A DNA stretch of 64,000 nucleotides from Actinoplanes derwentensis (lineage in GTDB: Bacteria; Actinomycetota; Actinomycetes; Mycobacteriales; Micromonosporaceae): positions 4,154,001 through 4,218,000 of the forward strand of contig NZ_LT629758.1 of assembly GCF_900104725.1 (NCBI RefSeq), written 5' to 3'. The notes below the pieces were generated by a model. It was not told the DNA's origin, did not search any database, and worked only from the letters and a program-made list of their open reading frames with translations. Numbering within the stretch: the stretch's first letter is position 1; every line of letters starts with the position of its first letter. The position numbers were made by a program, and so were the translations under genes. This document shows positions 52,352 through 60,952 of this stretch, one piece after another.

Positions 52352-54958
52352 TTACTTCGCCGGCTGGAAGCTGTCGAAGACCAGTTTCAGGTCGTCGAGG
52401 GAGTCGGCCCAGACATCGTCGTTCGTCTCCCAGTAGAAGCCGTAGGCCTTGTCATCGGCGACCACCGTGCCCCGGTTGTTGGTGTGCCGCCGGGTGCCGT
52501 CGCGGTTGAAGGTGAACTCCCAGTCGGCGGCCTTGCGGAAATAGGCAACCGACTTGATCTTGATCTTCTTGTATCCCGGGAAGTCACCACGGGACACCCG
52601 ATAGTCGGCCTGGGTCTCCCAGTCCTTGACCGGGTTCGACTTGGGCGTATCGGTCTGGTCGATGCCGAGGATCTTGTTGTCCCCGCGGAAGTAGACGATC
52701 GTCCCCTTCTGGGACTTCTTCCAGCCCTCCGGTACGTACACCGAGAACCCGGTCTTGTCCTTGTACAACTTCCACCCGGCCGGCCGCACAGGCCGCCCGC
52801 CCGCCGACGCACCCGGAACAGCGCTGGCCGAGACACTCGTTCCCGGGTCCGCCGCCGCGCTCGCCCCGCCACTCGACACGCCGGGCTGCGGAGCCTGCGC
52901 CGCGTCCGGTCCCGCCGACACATCCGGTCCCGCCGACGCCTGCGGATCCACACCGGCCCCGGCCGACGGCTTCCCTTCCGCCTCCGACTTCCCCGAATCG
53001 GATCCGGAACTGACAGCCCATGCGGTCCCCGCGGCAAGAACGAGAGCAAGCACCACGCCGCCCATCAGAACCGCCCGCTGAGGCCGGCCGCGCCGCTTCT
53101 CAGCCCCACGCCGCGGCGACTCCGGAACCACACCGAGCCCCAACGCCACCGGCCGGCCGTCCCGCGCCGCCTCCACGTCAATCCGCGTCGCGGCCCCAGC
53201 AGTCCGAGAACCATCGCCCGCTGCAGCGGCCCCGCCCGATCCGGCTCCACCAGTGCCTCCGGTGCCTCCGATGCCTCCGGCCGACCCAGATTTCCCGGCC
53301 GATTCAGCGCCCCTGGCCGCCGCAGCCTTCCCGCTCGCGATGTCGGAGTCCCCGGTAACCGCAGCCCTCCCGCTCGCGATTTCGGAGTCCCCGGTAACCG
53401 CGGCCTTACCGCTCGCGACGTCCGAGTCCCCCGTCGCCGCGGCCTTACCGCTCGCGATGTCCGAGGCCTCATCCACGTCAGCCTTGCCGGTCACGACGTC
53501 CGAGACCACGGCCGCCTCGGCCTTAACCCGCGCGGCTTCGGGGTTCCCGGCCTCCTCAGCCTCCCCGCTCGCGGCGTCAGGGCTACCGGCTACCCCAGCC
53601 TTGCCACTCGCGGCGTCAGGGCTACCCGTCGTCCCCCTGTTGTCGGTCGGGTCCGCCGCTCCAGCACCGCCGATTTCGGCGACGTCGCCTGACGAATCGT
53701 CGACATCCAGCTGGTCGTCTACGGCTCCGCTCGCATCAGCGTCAGCGTGTCCACTGGCATCGACACTGCCGGCAACGCTCTCACTTCCGCCGGACGCACT
53801 TCCCCGGTCCTCTGCCATGGCCGACCCGGCATCACCCGAGTCCCCGGCGGCCTTCGTCCCCGCAACAGCCCCCGCCACGGCTTCCGCGGACTCATCCGCA
53901 TCGGCCTGCGTCGGCTTGCCCGCAACAGCCTCCTCTGGCTGCACCGGGACAGCGGCCCTTCCCGGCTTGACTGCGGCGGCCTTACCCGGCTTGCCCTTAG
54001 AGCCGGAACGGCTGGCATCGCCGCTGCCGGAACCGGTGGTCGAGCCCGATTTCGGGCCGGCCGGACGAGGTCGGGGAATCCGGAACGCCGCAGCGAACCC
54101 GGCCAGCCCACCGACCGGCTTCGGGGGATTCGGGTCGCCGCCTTCGTCGAGACCCGTGAGGATCGAGCGAGCGAGGCCTTCGGCGTCCTCGGCGGACATC
54201 CGGGCCACCGGGTCCTTGCGGAGCAGCCCGTCCAGGAGAGGCCGCAGGACTCCGGAGTGCTTCGGCGGGTCCGGTTCCTCGGTGGTGAGCGCGGTGAGAG
54301 TCGCCATCGTCGAACCGCGCTGGTAGGGGGCCCGGCCCTCAATCGCCGCGTAGAGCGTGGCACCGAGCGACCACAGGTCGGCCTCGGGTCCGCTGACACC
54401 GTTCCGCGCCCGCTCGGGAGCCATGAACTGCGGCGACCCGACCAGGATGTCCGACCGGCTGATCACTGCGTCGTCGTCGACGGCCGCGATGCCGAAGTCG
54501 GTGAGCAGCACCCGGCCGTCGTCAGCGAGCAGCACGTTCGCCGGTTTGACGTCCCGGTGCTCGACCCCGAGGCGGTGCGCGGTCCGCAACGCTCCCAGCA
54601 GATCAAGACCAATGCGAGCGACTCGGTACGGGTCGAGAGGCCCCTGTTCGGCGATCTCCTCCCGAAGCGACCGGCACGACACATACTCCATGACGATCCA
54701 GGTCCGGTCGTCGAGCTGAAGCACGTCGTAGACCTGGACGACGTTGGGATGGTTGATCCGGGCAGCCGCACGCGCCTCCCGGATCGTCCGCCGGGCCGAA
54801 GCCGCACCATCACTGCCGAGCGGCTGGTCCAGTTCCTTGATCGCGACGTCCCGTTCCAGGGTCTCGTCCCGCGCGAGCAGGACCTGACCCATCCCGCCTC
54901 GGCCCAGGCTCTCACCGAGCCGGTACCGTCCAGCGAGCAACACGGGCGCATCAGGCAT
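52352..54958 (-). CDS. Transmembrane Ser/Thr protein kinase with repeat linker and extracytoplasmic tail domain
   Basis: 868 residues from ATG at 54958 (TATAAC 7 nt upstream). The kinase domain (about 10-275) has GRGGMGQVLLARD, Lys in VAIKEL, HRDVKPANVLL, DFGIA and APERARNG. A long Ala/Gly/Ser/Asp-rich cytoplasmic linker (about 300-610) includes eight 13-residue repeats. TM is at about 630-649. Outside are a flexible stretch and a folded domain (about 728-868; FSVYVPEGWKKSQKGTIVYFRG) found in other actinobacterial kinases. It should phosphorylate cytosolic targets in response to an external cue. An earlier start at 55036 adds 26 unlikely residues. Confidence 0.9.
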   Translation of the reverse strand: MPDAPVLLAGRYRLGESLGRGGMGQVLLARDETLERDVAIKELDQPLGSDGAASARRTIREARAAARINHPNVVQVYDVLQLDDRTWIVMEYVSCRSLREEIAEQGPLDPYRVARIGLDLLGALRTAHRLGVEHRDVKPANVLLADDGRVLLTDFGIAAVDDDAVISRSDILVGSPQFMAPERARNGVSGPEADLWSLGATLYAAIEGRAPYQRGSTMATLTALTTEEPDPPKHSGVLRPLLDGLLRKDPVARMSAEDAEGLARSILTGLDEGGDPNPPKPVGGLAGFAAAFRIPRPRPAGPKSGSTTGSGSGDASRSGSKGKPGKAAAVKPGRAAVPVQPEEAVAGKPTQADADESAEAVAGAVAGTKAAGDSGDAGSAMAEDRGSASGGSESVAGSVDASGHADADASGAVDDQLDVDDSSGDVAEIGGAGAADPTDNRGTTGSPDAASGKAGVAGSPDAASGEAEEAGNPEAARVKAEAAVVSDVVTGKADVDEASDIASGKAAATGDSDVASGKAAVTGDSEIASGRAAVTGDSDIASGKAAAARGAESAGKSGSAGGIGGTGGTGGAGSGGAAAAGDGSRTAGAATRIDVEAARDGRPVALGLGVVPESPRRGAEKRRGRPQRAVLMGGVVLALVLAAGTAWAVSSGSDSGKSEAEGKPSAGAGVDPQASAGPDVSAGPDAAQAPQPGVSSGGASAAADPGTSVSASAVPGASAGGRPVRPAGWKLYKDKTGFSVYVPEGWKKSQKGTIVYFRGDNKILGIDQTDTPKSNPVKDWETQADYRVSRGDFPGYKKIKIKSVAYFRKAADWEFTFNRDGTRRHTNNRGTVVADDKAYGFYWETNDDVWADSLDDLKLVFDSFQPAK
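53328..53639 (-). repeat. Eight 39-bp tandem units in the kinase linker
   Basis: Eight consecutive 39-bp blocks (53328 to 53639), each encoding 13 residues of the type AxxxGxxxxASGK. Blocks nearest the membrane side (53328-53444) are almost identical, while those toward the kinase domain are diverged, suggesting that the array grew from one end. Confidence 0.9.
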
Positions 54959-55204
54959 GCGCAACGTTATACCCGCTTGGCGCTCCCATAATGCGAACCC
55001 CCACCCGCGCCATGCCGCAAATCGGGCACCCACCATCCCTCCACACCTCCATCCACTAGCCAGTCGTTACACATCTCGCTGGTGTTCGGCCCGGTAGGTC
55101 ACTCGCATCCGGCTCTGCGCCTCACCCCGCCCCATCTCTGGAGATCGAATGCCTCCGGGCACTCCCAACGGGTGGATCTGGGGTGACCCGGCGGCGCCCA
55201 CTGG

Positions 55205-55252
55205 TCTACCGGTCAGCGGCTGGTCGGCTCTACCGGTCAGCGGCTGGTCGGC
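55205..55252. repeat. 24-bp tandem duplication across the ABC permease stop codon
   Basis: TCTACCGGTCAGCGGCTGGT and its last four bases occur twice with a 24-bp period (55205-55228, 55229-55252). The permease stop codon (55230-55232) lies in the second copy, so the duplication touches the extreme C-terminus and 3' region. The rest of the 271-bp gap up to the kinase start holds no gene I can support. Confidence 0.8.
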
Positions 55253-57476
55253 GGATGAAGCGGCTCGCCGGGATCGTCGCCGCGGCCACCGCGAACAGGA
55301 GGCAGGCAAGGATCGTCCCGGCGGTCATCGGCCAGGAGATCAGAACCGGGACATCGTGGCCGATCTGTTCGCTGAGGGCGCGGGCCGACCCGGCGATGGC
55401 GATCACCCCCGCGATACCGCCGAGCAGGGACCCGATGGCCACCGCCAAGGCCGTCTCCAAGGCCACCGCGCGGAGGACCTGTCCACCGGTGGCCCCGGAC
55501 AATCGCAGGACGCGATGATCCGGACCACGCCGGCGAGCCGTCATGAGCAGCGTGTTCACCACCGTGACGGCACCAGCACCGGCTGAGACCACAAGCAGCA
55601 GAACGGTGAACGTACCGATCAATTGGTCGTCATCGGCCTCGGTCTGCCGGGCCAGATCCTCCGGCCCGGTCTTGACCGCACCGGGACCTGCTGCGGCCGC
55701 CGGAGCCGGATAGACCGCCGGAACCAGGGCCGACGGATCGTGCCGTCGGGCAGCGTCCCGGTTCACCACCAACTCGGCGGTGAGTGGACCGGGCGGAGCC
55801 AGGCCCGCTACGCGCAGGGTCTCGGTCGCACCGTCGCTCCAGGTGACAGTGATCGTCTCGGCCCGCGGATGCGGAACGGATGCGGGGTTGGATGGCAGTC
55901 CCGCGACCAGGGCGGTCCCAGGGCTCACCTCATCCGTGCCGCTCGCCGTGAGTGCTCTGCCGTCGATGTAGACGACGCTGTCGAGCGGTGCTCGACCGGC
56001 GATGCCGTCGTGCAGGCCCGGGGTGCCGGCCGGCATCAGAATCGCGCCGGGCGGCATGATCGCCCCACGTTCGGTATCCCAGGCGGCGGCGGAGGTCTGC
56101 ACCGTTCCGGTGACGAAGACCGCGAACGCAACGGCGAACAGGACCGGGGTCGCGGTGGAGGCGGTGCGGCGCACCGCAGTGCGCGCGCTCTCCCGGGCCA
56201 GGGTCGCGATGATGCCGCGCAGCGGAGCCAGGAACAACCGGATGAGCGCGGGTACGACTGCTGGAGCCAGCAGGGCGGCCGCCACGATCAGCGCCATGGC
56301 GCCGAGCAGGGCGTACGACCCCAGATCCCGCATGCTTCCGGAAGCCGCGGCACCGGCACCGGCGGTCATTCCCGCAACAGCCGCGGCCGAGCCGGCAAGC
56401 CACCTGATCCGGCTCATCGCGCGCGGCTCCAGCTCGGCGGTCCGCAAGGCTTCGACGGGACTGATCCGGGACACCCCTCGGGCAGCGATAGCCGCGCCGA
56501 GCAAGGCGATCAGCGGGCCGGCGGCCAACGAGACGCCCAGCACCCATGGTTCCCAATGCACGGTGTAACCCGCTGGTTCGAGACGCTCGCTCATCAGGAT
56601 CGAGGACAGCGGATTGGCGAGCAGGGCACCCAGGAGCACACCGACCGCCGAGGCGACGGCACCGAGCAGCAGGGCCGACCGGAACAATATGGCGCGGACC
56701 TGACCCGGGGTCGCCCCGACGGCACGGAGCAGCCCGATCTCACGGCGGCGCTGGTTCACCTCGTAGGCTGAGGTTGACGAGACCAGGAAGACGCAGGCGA
56801 AGGCGGCGATCGCGGCAGTCGCGGTGAGCACCTGCGTGCCGATCCAGCGGAGTCGTGCGTCGTCGCGGGGCTCGGCCAGCCCTCTTCCGTCACCGGTCAG
56901 GACCGTACCCTCGGCACCGATCGCGGCTCGCAGCGCGGCCGGATCAAAATCGCCGGAGACTCCCAGATGACGGACGCCCGGAGCGAGTGCGGTAGCAGCC
57001 GCCTCCGGCAGGTGGACACCCGGCAGATCGGTGTGCCCCGCCACCCGCCATCGGACCTCCCCGGACCCGGTCATCAGCGTGATCCCGCTTCCGATCGGGT
57101 AGCCGAGGTCGTCGTCCACCATCGCGCCGGCCTGGTCCGGCCCGTGCCAGGCGTGCCCTCGTGTCACGCCTGGCACCGGTTGCCCGTCTCGCAGCGGTTG
57201 AGCGTAGAAGTCGCGATCCACCATCACCGAGGTCACGCCGGGGACCACTCCGATTCGCTCGGTCAGGGCGATCACGGTCGCAGCCGGCCATGGCACCGGC
57301 TCGGCGAACTCATCGGGCCCGTTCGCGGCGGCAGGGCTCTGGATCACTGCAGTGAAACCGGCGAAGCGGTCCGGCACCTTTGGCCGCGCCGATGTGAGAA
57401 GGAGCAGAAACGTGGTGACGATGACGCTGCCGACCAGAACCGCGACGAACGTGCCGGCCCGGTCGCGGGTCAGCAC
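55230..57476 (-). CDS. FtsX-family ABC transporter permease
   Basis: 748 residues, GTG start. TM1 (about 10-28) is followed by a large extracytoplasmic domain, then two FtsX units: one with SSTSAYEVNQRRREIGLLRAVGATPGQVRAILFRSALLLG (about 235-275) and one near the C-terminus with TARRRGPDHRVLRLSGATGGQVLRAV (about 650-680). This MacB/BceB-like layout serves mechanotransmission or peptide/lipid export rather than import. It overlaps the ATPase gene by 7 nt. A histidine kinase/NarL pair lies divergently, suggesting an envelope-stress or antimicrobial-peptide response module. Confidence 0.88.
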   Translation of the reverse strand: MLTRDRAGTFVAVLVGSVIVTTFLLLLTSARPKVPDRFAGFTAVIQSPAAANGPDEFAEPVPWPAATVIALTERIGVVPGVTSVMVDRDFYAQPLRDGQPVPGVTRGHAWHGPDQAGAMVDDDLGYPIGSGITLMTGSGEVRWRVAGHTDLPGVHLPEAAATALAPGVRHLGVSGDFDPAALRAAIGAEGTVLTGDGRGLAEPRDDARLRWIGTQVLTATAAIAAFACVFLVSSTSAYEVNQRRREIGLLRAVGATPGQVRAILFRSALLLGAVASAVGVLLGALLANPLSSILMSERLEPAGYTVHWEPWVLGVSLAAGPLIALLGAAIAARGVSRISPVEALRTAELEPRAMSRIRWLAGSAAAVAGMTAGAGAAASGSMRDLGSYALLGAMALIVAAALLAPAVVPALIRLFLAPLRGIIATLARESARTAVRRTASTATPVLFAVAFAVFVTGTVQTSAAAWDTERGAIMPPGAILMPAGTPGLHDGIAGRAPLDSVVYIDGRALTASGTDEVSPGTALVAGLPSNPASVPHPRAETITVTWSDGATETLRVAGLAPPGPLTAELVVNRDAARRHDPSALVPAVYPAPAAAAGPGAVKTGPEDLARQTEADDDQLIGTFTVLLLVVSAGAGAVTVVNTLLMTARRRGPDHRVLRLSGATGGQVLRAVALETALAVAIGSLLGGIAGVIAIAGSARALSEQIGHDVPVLISWPMTAGTILACLLFAVAAATIPASRFIRRPAADR

Positions 57477-58195
57477 GACCGCTCCAGTGCGGTCATCCGG
57501 TCGGCGATCACAGGCGCGTCGGCACCGGTCAGCTCGTCGACGATCCGGCCGTCGACGAGCAGCACCACCCGGTCGGCGACACCCGCGGCGACCGGGTCAT
57601 GGGTCACCATCACCACGGTCCGCCCGTGCATGTCGACCAGCTCCCGGAGCAGGGCCATGACCTGCCGGGAGGCACGACTGTCCAGTGCTCCGGTCGGCTC
57701 GTCGGCGAAGAGGACCGCCGGTCGGGTGAAGAGAGCCCGCGCGATCGCGACCCGCTGCTGCTGACCACCGGAGAGCTCCCGTGGACGGTGGCCGGCACGG
57801 TCGGCAAGACCGACGTCGGCCAAGGCCACCCGTACCGCCGCGGCGTCGGCCTTGCGCCCGGCGAGCCGCAACGGCAAGGCGACGTTCTGTGCCGCCGTCA
57901 ATGAGGAGACGAGATTGAAGTCCTGGAAGACGAAGCCGACCCGGTCGCGGCGGAATCGGGTGAGCCTGGTCTCGCTCAGGTCGCCGAGGCGTGTCCCCTC
58001 GATGCTGACCTGTCCCGCCGTGGGCTGCTCCAGCCCCGCCGCGCAGTGCAGCAGAGTCGATTTGCCGGACCCGGACGGGCCCATCACCGCGGTGAAAGTG
58101 CCGTCGGCGAAGCCGGTGGTCACGCCGTCCAGCGCGGACACCGAGCCGGCACCGCCGTCGTACGTCTTGCTCAGTTCGTCCAGTTCGACTGCCAT
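57470..58195 (-). CDS. ABC transporter ATPase (MacB/LolD type)
   Basis: 241 residues from ATG at 58195. Walker A GPSGSGKST, Q-loop VFQDFNLVSSLTA, signature LSGGQQQRVAIARAL, Walker B VLFADEPTGALD, and H-loop THDPVAAG. The DEPTGALD sequence and partner gene place it in the exporter/mechanotransmission group. It is the first gene of the two-gene operon; a 133-bp gap separates it from the divergent histidine kinase. Confidence 0.93.
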   Translation of the reverse strand: MAVELDELSKTYDGGAGSVSALDGVTTGFADGTFTAVMGPSGSGKSTLLHCAAGLEQPTAGQVSIEGTRLGDLSETRLTRFRRDRVGFVFQDFNLVSSLTAAQNVALPLRLAGRKADAAAVRVALADVGLADRAGHRPRELSGGQQQRVAIARALFTRPAVLFADEPTGALDSRASRQVMALLRELVDMHGRTVVMVTHDPVAAGVADRVVLLVDGRIVDELTGADAPVIADRMTALERSC

Positions 58196-58328
58196 GCGAC
58201 GACGATCCCGCCGGCCGCACCGAGTTGTCATCGAGCCTGAGTACGTCTTCGAAAAGGCCCACGCCATACCCAGGTCTGACTACTGTGGTCTGACGCCGCC
58301 GACACACCCGATCGCTAGTCTCGCCGGT

Positions 58329-59480
58329 ATGCCCGTGCAGCTGCTCCTGGTGCAACGTCTGGGCCCGGCAACGCAGCGGGCTCTGGACCTGACCATCGCC
58401 CTCGCCTCCGGCGCCCTTTGCTGGTATGCCGCCGCCTCGACCCCGCCCGTTCTGGTTCCCGAGCCCTCATGGCTCGCGGTGTTCACCGGAGTTCTGTTCG
58501 GTGCGCCGATACTCGTCCGCCGCCGATGGCCGATCACTGTGGCCGTCGTGATCGGCGTGGCGACGGCGGCCGTCCTCGCGCTAGGAGTAATCCCCGACTA
58601 CGCGTCCCCCGCTCCAGTGGCGGTCGCCGGTGCGGCCGCGTACACGGTGGGACGCGTCGCGGACGGCGGAACCGGCGCCAACGGTGTCCTCGTCATGATG
58701 GTTCTCCTGGTGGTCGGGACGGCGTTCAGCAGCGGCTCGGCGGAGTCGCCCGGATTGGCCGGGATGGCGGTCGCCTTGATGGTGGCCGGAGCCGGCTGGT
58801 CGATCGGGTGGGCTCTGCGGGAGCGCCGCCACCAGGCGGAGGAGACCGTCAGGCAGAACACCCTGCGTGCCGTGGCCGAGGAGAGGCTACGGATAGCTCG
58901 CGACATGCACGACACCGTCGGCCACAGCCTGAGCCTGATCACGGTGAAGTCGGCCATCGCCAACCATGTCGCCCGGCAGCGGCCCGAGGAGGTCGTCGCA
59001 GCCCTCGCGGTGATCGAGGCGGAAAGCCGTAGTGCACTGGCCGAGCTTCGTCGAGTGGTCGGAGCCCTCCGGACCGAACCTGGTTACGAGCCATCGCCCA
59101 CGCTGGACGATCTCCGGAGGCTGGCCGACAACGCCGAGTCCGCCGGGGTGTCGGTGCACTTGGAAGTGCGCGGCTGTGACGACCTACCGGAGCCTGTGGC
59201 GCTGACGGTCTTTCGCCTCGTGCAGGAATCCCTCACCAATGTGGTCCGGCACGCCGCGCCCACCTCATGCCAGGTCGACGTGGAGAGCACCGGACACGAG
59301 TTACGGATCTCGATCACTGACGACGGCACACGCCGTCCGCCGACGGCGGCTCGTGACGGGACCGGCCTGGTCGGGATGCGCGAGCGGGTCGTGGCTTATG
59401 GCGGCACCTTCACCGCGGGCCCGCGGTCCGGCGGTGGCTTCGCCGTCGTCGCCACGATCCCTTTCGGGACCGTCTCATGA
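58329..59480 (+). CDS. Membrane sensor histidine kinase (NarL/DesK class)
   Basis: 383 residues from ATG at 58329 with TAGTCT (58316-58321) 7 nt upstream. About five TM segments in residues 15-165 form the sensor. HisKA_3 has the phospho-acceptor in IARDMHDTVGHSLSLI, and HATPase_c has LVQESLTNVVRHA, SITDDGT and GTGLVGMRERV. It phosphorylates the NarL-type regulator encoded 93 bp downstream. With little extracytoplasmic material it probably senses within the membrane or through the neighbouring ABC transporter, as Bce-like kinases do. Confidence 0.92.
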   Translation: MPVQLLLVQRLGPATQRALDLTIALASGALCWYAAASTPPVLVPEPSWLAVFTGVLFGAPILVRRRWPITVAVVIGVATAAVLALGVIPDYASPAPVAVAGAAAYTVGRVADGGTGANGVLVMMVLLVVGTAFSSGSAESPGLAGMAVALMVAGAGWSIGWALRERRHQAEETVRQNTLRAVAEERLRIARDMHDTVGHSLSLITVKSAIANHVARQRPEEVVAALAVIEAESRSALAELRRVVGALRTEPGYEPSPTLDDLRRLADNAESAGVSVHLEVRGCDDLPEPVALTVFRLVQESLTNVVRHAAPTSCQVDVESTGHELRISITDDGTRRPPTAARDGTGLVGMRERVVAYGGTFTAGPRSGGGFAVVATIPFGTVS

Positions 59481-59549
59481 TCACCGAATCCGCGGTTCCG
59501 GCCCCCACCGCTACAGGCGTGCCGGCGGCCGACTCGGGTTTCCCGGCGT

Positions 59550-59559
59550 ATCACGTGAT
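59550..59559. promoter_or_regulatory. ATCACGTGAT palindrome before the response regulator
   Basis: A perfect 10-bp palindrome lies 14 bp before the ATG of the NarL-type gene, within the 93-bp gap after the kinase. It could be a binding site for the regulator itself; no second copy was noticed near the ABC genes. Confidence 0.3.
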
Positions 59560-59573
59560 GAGTAGGTGCAGGT

Positions 59574-60251
59574 ATGGCTGAGGCTGACGACATCCGGGTG
59601 CTGATCGTGGATGACCAGGCTCTTCTACGAGCCAGTTTCCGGCTGTTGATCGAGACGTCTCCGGGGCTGGTCGCAGTCGGGGAGGCGAGTTCCGGTCATG
59701 AGGCTGTCGCGCTGGCCCGGCGCGAACAACCGGACGTGATTCTGATGGACATCCGGATGCCGGGCATGGACGGCATCGAGGCGACGCGGCAGATCTGTGG
59801 TTCAGTCCAGACGCGGGCGACGCGGGTGCTGATCCTGACGACGTTCGACTACGACGAGTACGTGTTCGGGGCTCTGCGTGCCGGTGCCAGCGGGTTTCTC
59901 CTGAAGGACGTCGCCCCGAGTGACCTGATCACCGCCGTGCAGGTGGTAGCCGGTGGGGACGGCCTGCTCGCACCCGGGATCACCCGTCGGCTGATCGCCC
60001 ACTACGCCACGCTTCCCGAGGAACCGGCCCGCTTCGCCGCGATTCTCCACAACATCACCGATCGCGAGAGGGAGGTTCTCACACTTGTGGCCACGGGCCT
60101 CTCCAACACCGAGATCAGCGAGTATCTGCGGGTCACCCTGCCGACCGTGAAGACTCATGTCGGACGGCTGCTAGCCAAGCTCCAGGCACGCGATCGGGCC
60201 CAGCTCGTGATCGTCGCCTACGAATCAGGACTTGTCACACCTACCCGCTGA
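59574..60251 (+). CDS. NarL/LuxR-family response regulator
   Basis: 225 residues. The receiver has VDDQALLRASF, phospho-acceptor Asp in VILMDIRMPGMDG and Lys in FLLKDVAPSDL. The C-terminal LuxR helix-turn-helix is LTDREREVLTLVATGLSNTEISEYLRVTLPTVKTHVGRLLAKL. AGGT-type ribosome signals precede the ATG. Expected target is the divergent ABC exporter operon. Confidence 0.93.
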   Translation: MAEADDIRVLIVDDQALLRASFRLLIETSPGLVAVGEASSGHEAVALARREQPDVILMDIRMPGMDGIEATRQICGSVQTRATRVLILTTFDYDEYVFGALRAGASGFLLKDVAPSDLITAVQVVAGGDGLLAPGITRRLIAHYATLPEEPARFAAILHNITDREREVLTLVATGLSNTEISEYLRVTLPTVKTHVGRLLAKLQARDRAQLVIVAYESGLVTPTR

Positions 60252-60532
60252 GGAGCACATCCACATCGACTCGATTGCCTCGAAGCGGGGTGGGCTGCTC
60301 CGTCGAGGCATCCGCGGGCCAGCGAGGGCCACGAATCGGCATGGCAGAGCCTGTCCGGGGCGGCATCCGAATCCCGGCGGAGACGTTGAAGGGGCGGCGG
60401 TGTGCGGATCCCCCGGCGGTGGCGCTGCAGGTGAGGGGCGTCTTTGCGGCAATCTCGGATAGTAGGTGGGGCGATTAGTCAGGATTGGTGGGGGTACGTC
60501 TGACGGGGATGACGTGCAGGACGGAGGGGACG
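60252..60532. other. 281-bp gap without a supported gene
   Basis: Between the response regulator and the holin-like gene I see no convincing frame, hairpin or repeat. It presumably holds the promoter of the holin-like operon. Confidence 0.5.
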
Positions 60533-60952
60533 ATGGCCCACACAGACTCACGAACCGATGATGCCTCGACCGCTGAACTGGTGAACCGGCTCAGCGAACA
60601 GGTGACGACTTTGGTTCGGGACGAACTGGATCTGGCTCGCCGCGAAATGGTGGAGAAGGGTAAGAAGGCCGGAAAGGGTGCAGGGCTGCTCGGCGGGGCC
60701 GGGGTGGTGGCGCTGTACGGGGCCGGGGCTCTGATCTTCACTGCCGGCGCGGCGCTCGCGCTGGTCGTGCCGGTGTGGGCAGCCGCCTTGGTCACGGTGA
60801 CAGTGCTGCTCGCCGCCGCTGGAATCGCCGCGGTCGCCGGGAAACGGGAGGTCGGGCAGGCCATGCCGCCTACCCCGGAAGCCGCGATCGCCAGTGGGCG
60901 CCGCGACGTGAACGCTGTCATGATCGCGGCCCGGCGCGGGACGAACCCATGA
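60533..60952 (+). CDS. Actinobacterial phage-holin-like (Holin-X) membrane protein
   Basis: 139 residues from ATG at 60533, GGAGGGG about 5 nt upstream. The family pattern is clear: STAELVNRLSEQVTTLVRDELDLARREMVEKGKKAGKGAGLLGGAGVVALYG split between an amphipathic helix (about 10-45) and two TM segments (about 50-75 and 80-102). Despite the family name these chromosomal proteins are not tied to phage lysis; they are widespread in actinobacteria, usually beside a DUF3618-like gene. The stop overlaps the next start (ATGA). Confidence 0.82.
   Translation: MAHTDSRTDDASTAELVNRLSEQVTTLVRDELDLARREMVEKGKKAGKGAGLLGGAGVVALYGAGALIFTAGAALALVVPVWAAALVTVTVLLAAAGIAAVAGKREVGQAMPPTPEAAIASGRRDVNAVMIAARRGTNP

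Noticed and set aside
52484..53692. 402-residue rightward frame opposite the kinase linker
   Set aside because: It is the complement of the low-complexity repeat region and has no domain.
60232..60478. Two overlapping short frames after the NarL regulator
   Set aside because: They are under 80 residues, without ribosome site or domain, in a gap with poor codon bias.
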